Source of the DNA: Ignelater luminosus
Taxonomy: Eukaryota; Arthropoda; Insecta; Coleoptera; Elateridae
NCBI GenBank assembly: GCA_011009095.1
Contig: VTPC01090027.1
Coordinates: 447,166 to 511,165, forward strand
Direction: 5' to 3'
DNA: 64,000 nt
The notes beneath the pieces were generated by a model that did no database searches, was not told the origin of the DNA, and was given only the letters and a program-made list of their open reading frames with translations. Position numbers and translations under genes: made by a program. This document shows positions 48,223-56,556 of this stretch, one piece after another. Every line of letters starts with the position of its first letter. Position 1 is the stretch's first letter.

Positions 48223-48362
48223 TGCTGCCCTCTAGTATACGTCCGAGTAAACTTATTTACGAGGCGCCGCCGCCGCCATATTGCGTCACCCGCAGTGTGC
48301 GTGACAGCCGTCCATGTGTCAGGTCGCGTTTTGTTGTAAAAATTTGGAATTTTCAATCAAAG
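48223..48362 (+). promoter_or_regulatory. CpG-rich leader of the pogo element with CTCF-like and YY1-like motifs and a splice donor
   Basis: Within the pogo left end, 48223-48237 reads TGCTGCCCTCTAGTA, whose complement TACTAGAGGGCAGCA fits the CTCF core AGRKGGC. At 48271-48283, CGCCGCCATATTG holds the GCCAT core of YY1/Pho sites. The region ends with TTTTCAATCAAAG|GTAAGC, a strong donor at 48362/48363. It looks like promoter plus non-coding first exon for the transposase, spliced to the acceptor TTTTTTACGTAG before 51652. Binding and function are inferred from motif shape only. Confidence 0.5.
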
Positions 48363-49472
48363 GTAAGCTTATAAAGCTTTTTTTTAGTGACGATCAAAAA
48401 AAAAGTTTTAGTAGTTTTGGGGTTATGCCAATCATTCGAAGCGGGTATTAACAGTCACTAATCGGTATTACCCTATATGAAAATATAGAGCAATTTTTAC
48501 CTTTAGTTCAGAACATCAAGGGAATACCCACGGAAAGAATAGATAATAAAGAGCTAAAAGAGCAAATGTAAATCGATATAACAGTAATCAGAGCAGGCAA
48601 AATGAGTCCAAATATGGAAAACAAGATAAAGATTATGAAAAAAAAAAGAATAAACTGAGAAACAAAAGGAACATAAAATATTTATTGAACCGGACATGAC
48701 AAAAAGAGAAAGGGAAATACAAAAATTACTATCTGAGAAGGCCAAAGAAGAAAAAGACAAAGGTAAACAAGTGAAAGTGGGTTATATGAAAATCCACATT
48801 AATGGAAAATGTGGAAATGGGAGGAAGAAACAGAGAAGCTGATAGAATATAATAACTACACAGCCACAAAACACTGATGCAGCATAAAAATACGGACGGA
48901 TATCTGATTACGAACAAGGCTATGAAAAGGAAAACGTATGACAGGGGCGACAAAGATAACGTAAAAGGAACCACAAACCGTAAAAACTGGATAAAAATGG
49001 GGACATGGAATGTAGAAGGTATCGCAGGGAGTTAACACAAAAAATACAAAAATTAAACATGGAAACAAAATGAAAGGAACAGGTAGTATGGAACTGAACA
49101 AGGGATATTGGATGATATGGTCTGGAGTAAACAAAGAAGAACATGCGAGAGCAGGCACGGCTCTAATAATTGAAAGAAGCAAAATAGTGAACGTCAAAAA
49201 TGAAAAGGTGGAGAATGAAAGGGTAATGTCGGTTAACGTAAAAGAAGGTCAAGAAGAGTATCTGCTGATAGTAGCCTACGGGCCGAATGAAGACGCCAGA
49301 AACGAAGACATGAATTAGACAATAACAATACGAGAAAAGTGATAGTAATGGGAGACCTAGATGGCCGAGTCGGAGACCAGCATGAAGGATTTGAATGGTG
49401 TCTGGGAAGGGAAGGAGAAAAACAAGGAATCCAAACGGAGAAAGAATACCGAACTTTTACAAATAAAATGAA

Positions 49473-49955
49473 ATGATCGTTATGAACACGCACTTCAAAC
49501 ATACAGAAATACATAAGATCACGAAGGAGGTCACAAGCAGAAATGAGAAGTCGATAACAGACTACTTCTTAGTGAGCAGAGAACTAAGACTTAATATCAA
49601 AGATGTTAAAGTAAAACGAGGACCGGAAATCGGAAGCGACCACTTTCTGGTTACCATGAAAGAAGATTACAGGACAAAGACAATAACCGAGGTCACCAAA
49701 AAAAAAATAACTAACGAAAAGATAAGACGTTTTAAGCTGAAGGAACCGCAGAATAAGGAGAAATATCAAGAAATTTTAGAACAGGAATTAAAAGATATTA
49801 AACAAAATATCGCAGTAGAAGTACTATGGAGCGACCTTAAAAAAGCAATCGTATCTGCAGCCAACAAAGTATGTGATATGACTAAAATCTCAAATAGGAA
49901 ACAAAATAAGACACACTGGTGGAATGAAAAAACTAAAAACGGAATTAAGAATTAA
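49473..49955 (+). pseudogene. LINE endonuclease C-terminal part and linker
   Basis: The longest intact frame of the LINE (160 codons) starts with the end of the endonuclease domain. It contains SITDYFLVSRELRL and GPEIGSDHFLVTM, the latter holding the SDH catalytic motif of AP-type endonucleases. It then runs into a Lys-rich linker ahead of the reverse transcriptase. It is cut off by a stop at 49955, while the element continues in other frames. Confidence 0.75.
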
Positions 49956-50356
49956 AAACAAAACTGGATAAAATATTTAGAGACAAAAAGGCCACAAGAC
50001 TATGAGGCATACAAGACGGAAAGGAAAAAGGTTAAAAAACGAGTAAGACAGAAAAGGAGAAAAGCTGGATAGAATTCGACGCCTATAATGAGAACCAACA
50101 ACTCTTCTTCGGAACTCTGAAAAACGCAAAAAAAGAAAAAACTACCACGCTAAGAAACATGAAAGACGATAACGATGAAATCATAATATTACTATAGAAA
50201 TGATAAAGGCAGGAAAAAACAAAATAATGAAGACACTAGTGACACTGATGAATAGAGTACTGAATACAGGGAATAGCCCCAGTGATTAGCAAACAATTCC
50301 AGTATACATGAAGGGGAACCCAAGGGAGTGCAACAGCAAAACTATACGCCCGAATA

Positions 50357-50970
50357 ATGGAAAAAAGAATAAGAGGAATCATAGAGCAAACCTTAGAAGA
50401 CTCACAGTGCGGGTTCAGACCAAATAGAAGAGTGATGGATGCTGTTTTTACAATACGGCAGATCAGCGAAAAGGCATTCAAAGAAGATATAGAGATCCAT
50501 TTATATTTTATACACTTAGGAAAAGCCTTCGACAAGGTGGATAGAGAACTCACTCATATGAAGAACGCTGCAGAATACAGTGTTTATATGGAAGAACGAG
50601 AAACTTCGTTAGAACAAAGCATGAGAAATCAGAATGTTTGGAAACCACAAAGGGAGTAAGACAGGGATGCATTCTAAGCCCACTTCTATTCGCAATAGTC
50701 CTAGATGAAGGTATAAAGGAGGCAAGGAAACAAATGGCACAATATAAAGTTTGATACTGGGATATGAACAAGGTAAAGATCTCGACAATAGAGTACGACG
50801 ACGATCTCGTACTCATTGCAAGGAATGAAAGGGAGATGAATAAAAACCTGAAAATATTAAAGGAAAGCCTAGAAGCGAAACACATGAAGACAAGCCTGGA
50901 GAAAACAAAGACAATGATAATAAGTGGCTCAAAGAAAAACAACCGAATAAATCTGAGGGTACAAGACTAG
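50357..50970 (+). pseudogene. LINE reverse transcriptase core
   Basis: Two frames (50357-50659 and 50764-50970) carry the polymerase fingers and palm. The first has CGFRPNRRVMDAVFTIRQI and HLGKAFDKVDRE with the first catalytic Asp. The linking stretch reads GCILSPLLFAIVLDEGIKEA after a frameshift. The second has TIEYDDDLVLIA, the YADD-box equivalent, and SLEKTKTMI. Frameshift and stop separate them. Confidence 0.8.
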
Positions 50971-51651
50971 AACAAATGCATAGTTTTAAATACCTGGGCA
51001 CCATACTAGAAGAAAACGGAAAACTGGACAAAGAAATCAAGACAAGAACTGAAGTAACAGGCAGACTCGTTAACAGCATAAACAGCACATTTCTAAACAA
51101 CAAGGAGATACATAAGCAAAGAAAGGCACATTCAAAAAAGTAGTAGCCCCAATCCTTACCTACGGATCTGAAGCATAGACAATAACAAAGAACCAAAAAG
51201 GAGAAATCTGATGCGGAGAGATGAGATTCCTTAGAGAAATAGAGAGAAAAACGAGATAAGACAGAATAAGAAACACTGTGTTCAAAGAAAAACTACAGAC
51301 GGAATCAGTGCAAAACAAAATAGAGGAAAGACAATTAAGATGGCTAGGGCATATTATAAGAATGGAGGAGAGTGTATGAAGCCAGGACAGCCAGGAAGAA
51401 AAAATAGGAAGGCCACGAGTGAGATGGGTAGACGAAGTCGGGGAACCAGCAGAAAGGAAAGACATCAAATGTAACGAGGTTCGCAGATGATCACTGGACA
51501 GAAAAGCCTGGAGGAAAGCAATGAAGAGAAACCCGAGCTCAACTCCACACAGCCTGACACTCGCAAGGGTAAAAAGACTTAAGCAAATAAGTAGTTTAGA
51601 ACATTCTTTTGTTGAAATAGTGGCTCATAATTGCCTTTATTTTTTACGTAG

Positions 51652-53168
51652 ATGCCGCACGGATCAAAAAGAATCGTCCTATTACCGGACCTTCTCTGCG
51701 AAGACATCCGACTTTCTTACCAGAAGAAGAGAAATATAAAAGAGAATATAAAACTTCTAAAAAAATTATTTTATGGTCTCTGTTCACTCGAAGTTCGCTG
51801 TTCAGCTTAAATTTATGCAGAGAAACATAGTATAAAGCACAGGTTCAACAGGGAGAGGAAGCTGGCTGGAAAACATTGGCTATATGGTTTTTTAAAGAGA
51901 AATCCTTCGATTACTATCCGCCAACCTGAGGCAACCACCATTACTTAACCGGGTGACAGCACTCAACAAAGAGAAGGTAACCTTGTTCTTCAAAAATTTG
52001 AAAGACATTATGGAGAAACGCCAGTTTACTCCATCAAACATATGCAACATGGATGAAATAGGTACAATCGTTGCCAAAAAGGGACGGAAGAGAGTAGGGT
52101 CAGTTACAAACTATGAAAGGGGGAAAGTTATAACTGTCTTTTACGTAGTGTGCGCTGCAGGCTCCTACATACTTCCTATGTTTATTTATCCAAGGAAGAG
52201 AATGTCACCTCAGTTGTGCAAACATGGTCGAACCGAAGTGACTTACCACTGCTCCAAGAATGGCTGAACAAACTAAGATCTATTGGTGATATGGCTCAAA
52301 CACTTTCTGAAGTTTGCAAGACTGTCTTTTCGTATTAGACAATCATTACAGCCACATGTCTTTGGGAGAATACATATTTTGTCGAGAGAACTTTATTGCT
52401 GTGCTCTCCATTCCACCGCACACATCTCACAGAATGCAATCGTTAGACGTCGCATTTTATGGGCCTTTAAAAACCGCCTTTCGGAAAAAGTGTGACTTGT
52501 TTATGAAAAGCTATGCTTTGTACAAAATTAATCCGTACGATGTGACTTCTATATTTAACAAAGCCTACTGTGACACGACTACAATTCAGAAAAAGATTTC
52601 TGGATTTAAAGAGTCTGGAATTATGCCCATCGATCCTACCGTTTTTGAAGAAGAAGATTTCCTGGCTTCAGACTATAGTACATTGGATACCGAAAATGGC
52701 ATTGTTACTGTGATGAATAATTCTACAGCTAACCCCATGAACCAAGATCAAACACCATCTGAGGCCAATAGTTTACCAGGAAAGAGCGCCCAAGTACAGA
52801 ATACTACCGTACTTCTATCTGAATTTACAAATCCACTTCCAGGATCTAGCAATATTTTGACGCCAAGTAAATCTATAGTGTTTCCATTGACACTTCCAAC
52901 AGCGACTAAAGCTAGAAAACGTGCGAACACTAAACAACACTCTGCCATCTTGACAGCAACACCTCTGAAAGCGGATTTAGTGAACAAGAAAAGAAAGGAA
53001 AGAAAAACTGTCAAACATTCCCAACAAAAAAAAAGACAGCTCAAGAATATCAAGAAACCAAAGATTGCTTTAGAATCTTCTTCAGATGAAGAAATTTTGG
53101 CTTCCAAGAGGAAGAAGAAGATTTATTTGAAATCTCCTACGTCAAGCTCAAGTTCAATAGGCAAATAG
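51652..53168 (+). pseudogene. pogo/Tigger transposase (CENP-B HTH plus DDE), broken
   Basis: The order of parts is that of a CENP-B/pogo transposase. RRHPTFLPEEE follows the splice acceptor near 51651. The CENP-B-type DNA-binding helix text AGKHWLYGFLKRNPSITIRQ is at 51856-51945. After a frameshift, the open frame 51953-52267 contains SNICNMDEIG (first catalytic Asp). After another frameshift near 52200, the frame 52314-53168 (284 codons) has CLFVLDNHYSHMSLGEYIF (second Asp) and PPHTSHRMQSLDVAFYGPLK (third Asp). It then has a long Ser/Thr/Lys-rich tail with KKRKERKTVKHSQQKKRQ, a likely nuclear localisation signal. TAG at 53166 stops it before the zinc-finger tail. Intact members are about 500-600 residues. 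Confidence 0.85.
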
Positions 53169-53330
53169 GATCTGGAAAATATTTGTCACGACGACAGCGA
53201 CGATGACATTTCTCCAACAAATAAACAAGAAACATGTCTCATCTGTACAGAGTTCGGAAAGAACGAGATTTGGTGTAGATGTCGAGGTTGCGGGCAGTGG
53301 GCTCATAAAAATTGCCGATGTCCCAGATAA
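53169..53330 (+). pseudogene. PHD-like zinc finger tail of the pogo transposase, cut off by a stop
   Basis: Directly in frame after the TAG at 53166-53168 the sequence reads DLENICHDDSDDDISPTNKQ then CLICTEFGKNEIWCRCRGCG, QWAHKNCRCPR and a natural-looking stop TAA at 53328. The spacing C-x2-C-x8-C-x1-C-x2-C, then QWAHKNC, is that of the PHD-like finger found at the C-terminus of many insect pogo/Jerky-type transposases. The TAG therefore seems to be a late nonsense mutation that removed this finger. Confidence 0.75.
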
Positions 53331-53699
53331 ATATTTATGTGATTATTGTGAGCGAAAAAAGAAGATTCTCAAGCGTCTTGATTTGTAACTTTTTATGTAC
53401 GAACTTTGGGTAATTTTTTTTATTTTTTTTTTTTGAAATAAACATTGCATTACTATAAAAATGTTGTTTTATAGTTTTGTTTTGTTGATTAGTTTATTTT
53501 GAAAGCAAAGCTTATATTGTTTTCGACCGACCGTTATTATCCCCATTGGTGACTGCCATTGCCCACAAGATGCGACCAATGGTGGTCAACGAAAGGTTTC
53601 AGAAATGTATGAAAATATGCCAAACGCTAAGAAGCGTGACAATTTATACCTTATAGCTTATAGACATAAAGTAAAGAATTATTTCGATTTCCGCTTAAG

Positions 53700-53728
53700 T
53701 GACTGCCATTCCCCCCGCCATCCTACCC
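53700..53728 (-). repeat. pogo element right terminal inverted repeat
   Basis: Ends in CCATCCTACCC followed by TA, the inverted match of 48136-48160. Confidence 0.85.
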
Positions 53729-53944
53729 TAAAATCCTCTAACAGAAATTTAGATTGTTTTTTCGTCCGGTTTTTATTGTACGTACTTGATGATACACTGT
53801 ACTTCCAATCAGATGTTGGATTTGAATAGTCAAAACCAGCCAAAGAATAGTCTGATGAAAAGTGTAAGAGCCCTTCTGTATTGTCTATTTGGAGCAAGAA
53901 GAAGTATTTATTTCACTAAAATAGAATTGGTCTCAGCAGGAACG

Positions 53945-54920
53945 TATACAGGGTGGGTTTTTCCGATGTTTAGTATGGGGATCTCGAAAACTAGCGGAAA
54001 TAGAGAGACGATTAAATGGGGAAAGAATTGCAGTTTTACGAGTTCAATTTAATGAGCTTTTTGTTTTTTGGAAAAAATGCATGGCTAACTAGATATCTCG
54101 CAAAAATAATTTTTTTTATTTTGTTCGGTGCCTATGGCTCTGTTATTATTGACTTAAAAAACAATGTGAAAAGGAGAAAGTTGTAGGTAATTATCTGCTT
54201 AATAATACAGTCTAACCGAATTTTTTATTTAAGCTATAATTTTTGAGTTATGGCGCAAACTTGTGTTTTCACTCGTGGAAACCATAGTCGGCCATGCTTT
54301 TATGAAAAAAACGATATACGACTTGACATAGTTATTTTTAAAAGTAAATAAATTATGGCCTTTTTTTTCATTTTCGAACTGTGCATGGAAACAATTGATA
54401 GATGCGCATCGCGTTTAATAATAAAATTAAGATTTTTCTTTTAATTTCAATTCAAAATTATAAACAGTTATTTTGGTGTGAAATGTTTATTCGGTTAGAG
54501 TTACAATTTTAAATAAAAATAATTTCTGAGAAACTAATAAACAGAGAATGACAAACGATCAATTAAAAAACAAGTGCCAATATAAAATACTTTCTCTGAA
54601 GCATAATAATAAATTCATGTAGTTTAACTTTTGTGTTCTTATTTCTAGGAGTTTGTTTTTGTTTTATAAGCTTATTTAGGTGCCGTGATGATGGACCTTC
54701 GCTTCTAGCAACCCGCATAATATTTGATTTTGTGAATAAAGCTTTGTTTACCATATAGTTTTGAGAAACGAGAGAGAGGCTGGAGATTTATTAAGTTTAT
54801 TTTATTTTAAGTTGCGGAACCAACAAAGGTTCCTTGGTAAGTAAAAGAGAATACAATTTAATCTCCGGACACGATTTTGAAGTGTTTATCTACAGGGTGG
54901 TATTTTGGGTGGACCCTATA
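53945..54920. repeat. segment bounded by two TACAGGGTGG words
   Basis: TACAGGGTGGGTTTTTCCGA near 53947 and CTACAGGGTGGTATTTTGGG near 54893 are in the same direction about 950 bp apart. TACAGGGTG ends are common on insect mariner-like non-autonomous elements, but those would be inverted, so these may be two separate elements or one with a missing partner. The DNA between is AT-rich without a supported gene. Confidence 0.4.
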
Positions 54921-55179
54921 TACAGCGTGTTCGTCGGTGTGGAGACAGGTCGACGAATTATATCGTTTTGTGTGGCACTACTGTCTCCTGGCGCCCTTTT
55001 GGTATGTCTTTTAGGCTTTTCGGCTAAAAGCTAAGTTTTAGGCTCAGGTAAGATCATCAAAGCCTGGGTTATTTACTATTTTGGAACCTACTCCCGTCTT
55101 CGACATGAGCTATGGGCTTGAACATCTACCGATATCTGGCTTATACGGGACTTGTGCATACTTTTGGGCATTTTCCCGT

Positions 55180-55535
55180 TACAGGTTTCCATTTGGAAAT
55201 ATTCAGTAGTCATATGTAAATTTCCAGTTAAAAAACAACTTTTATTGGCTCTTCACAGCTTTTGTAGAAATTTCCAAATGGCAATTGCACATTTCTACTA
55301 AATGATAACTGAAAATCTCTACTTGTTATATAGAAATTCCAGTTGTTATTTAGAAATTTCTCGTTTGTATCTAACAATTTCAGGCTGTTAGCTGAAATTT
55401 TTCGGTTACCATTTTTGAAATTTTCTATTGAAAAATATTGAAGATTTCCAGTTGTTATTTTCACGTAATATCTGGAGATTTCCTGTTGTCATCTGGAAAT
55501 ATCCAGTTATCAGTTGCTAATTTTCAGTTACAACA
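55180..55535 (+). repeat. degenerate ~21-bp minisatellite
   Basis: Units close to CAGTTGTTATCTGGAAATTTC recur along about 350 bp, for example AGTTGTTATTTAGAAATTTC, CGTTTGTATCTAACAATTTC, GGCTGTTAGCTGAAATTTTT and TGTTGTCATCTGGAAATATC. Unit length is 21-22 bp with many substitutions. Confidence 0.7.
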
Positions 55536-55539
55536 AAAT

Positions 55540-56550
55540 TTACGTTGGCCCTTTGTTAAGATCATTTAGAAAGATCATACAAAAGCTTGGGGGATGCTGC
55601 ATAGCAGGCACATGTAGGGTCAACACTGAAAATTTCTTTTGGTATGAGCACCTACTGTGATACCCAGATTGAAAAATGGTTAGCAATATATAAAATGATT
55701 ATCCTTCAATTCGGAAGACAAGTTTTTGGTCAGCGTTAGTTCTCTTTAGAGAAAATTGCACTTTTCCTCCAATGAGTAGAACACGTTCAAGCGGAGTAAC
55801 CTTCTACATACAACCCTTTTCTGCTCTAAAAATTAATAGATGGCAGCACTGTTTGGTGGCAAGAATGATAAATTTTGAAAAACAAGGTATGTACGTAGAA
55901 GCTTTCAAAGGGGAATACTGTCCATTGAATCTAGAGTACATACCGCTCAGTCTCAGCTGTAGATAACAGAGTGGAATATCTCTAGACGTCTAAACCGTAA
56001 AGTTTCAAGTAGTCGTCTCTGAGGTCAAATCTTTTCATTGTGTTTTTGGCTGGCAGAATCCTGGACTCGCTGAAGAAGCTGCTTGGAGGTTATGTATAAA
56101 GTACCTTGTTATAGCTCAGAACTGCAAGTTTCCAAGTAACCTTCGATTCTCAATCCTCTCATGAACGATTTAGAAGAGCGGAAATCCAAGAGCAGAATAT
56201 CGCCATCATTTTCCAACGACTAGCTTAAACTCTGAATGAGACAAAACTTTTAGTACCTTATGCAGGATTCCCATTACTTATTAGTTTTCATATATGACTA
56301 AAAAATATTTAATATGGAATTTCCAGATTGAAATATTTAGAAAATGTTCAAAACTTTTCGGCTGCAGAATTGAAGTTAATGGTGCCAAAGCATTTTTGTT
56401 GATTGTTGATTAAAAAGATGACAGTTTCGGTCTTTTGTCACAGTGACATAACTGTCATCCTGATTAAGTTTTGAAAATAATTGTTAGTCTAACCTCCTCA
56501 TAACTGACATTTTTAAATATTTTTAACTTTTTTTTTAAATCTAAATCTTC
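55540..56550. other. upstream region of the ARMC3-like gene
   Basis: No exon recognised. The 5' untranslated region and promoter of the gene at 56557 should lie in the last few hundred bases. I see no clear TATA box, and a T-rich run sits at about 56520-56540. Confidence 0.4.
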
Positions 56551-56556
56551 ACAAAA

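Larger units (their letters stand above)
48500..51565 (+). mobile_element. LINE (non-LTR retrotransposon) inserted in the pogo element, dead
   Basis: A-rich DNA carries the parts of a one-ORF LINE in order but in shifting frames. At 48505-48800 is an N-terminal region (IPTERIDNKELKEQM, EREIQKLLSEKAKEEKDKGK, VKVGYMKIHINGK). At 49000-49680 is an AP-type endonuclease (LIVAYGPNEDARNED, MGDLDGRVGD, RGPEIGSDHFLVTM). At 50380-50850 is reverse transcriptase (DSQCGFRPNRRVMDAVFTIR, LGKAFDKVDRE, TIEYDDDLVLIARNERE). At 51150-51560 is the C-terminal part (APILTYGSEA, KIEERQLRWLGHIIRMEE, GRPRVRWVDEVG). Stops such as those near 49319, 50659 and 50970 break it. The 5' end starts inside the coding region, the usual 5' truncation. 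No clean poly-A tail was seen at 51565, so the 3' edge is approximate. Confidence 0.85.
48136..53728 (+). mobile_element. pogo/Tigger-type DNA transposon, interrupted by a LINE
   Basis: The left end is GGGTAGGATGG followed by GGGAATGGTGGTCA from 48136. The right end, read inward from 53728, is GGGTAGGATGG, four extra bases, then GGGAATGGCAGTCA. The first 11 bp match perfectly and 12 of the next 14 match. TA flanks both ends (48134-48135 and 53729-53730), the pogo target duplication. Inside lie, in order, a CpG-rich leader with a splice donor, an inserted LINE (about 48500-51565), and the pogo transposase relic (51650-53330) with its polyadenylation signal AATAAA at 53437-53442. Without the LINE the element would be about 2.5 kb, a normal length for this class. 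The piece AATGGTGGTCA is also repeated near 53578. Confidence 0.85.

Noticed and set aside
48554..51468. Long minus-strand frames rich in Phe, Ser and Leu
   Set aside because: They are the antisense of the A-rich LINE coding strand. The plus strand shows endonuclease and reverse transcriptase motifs.
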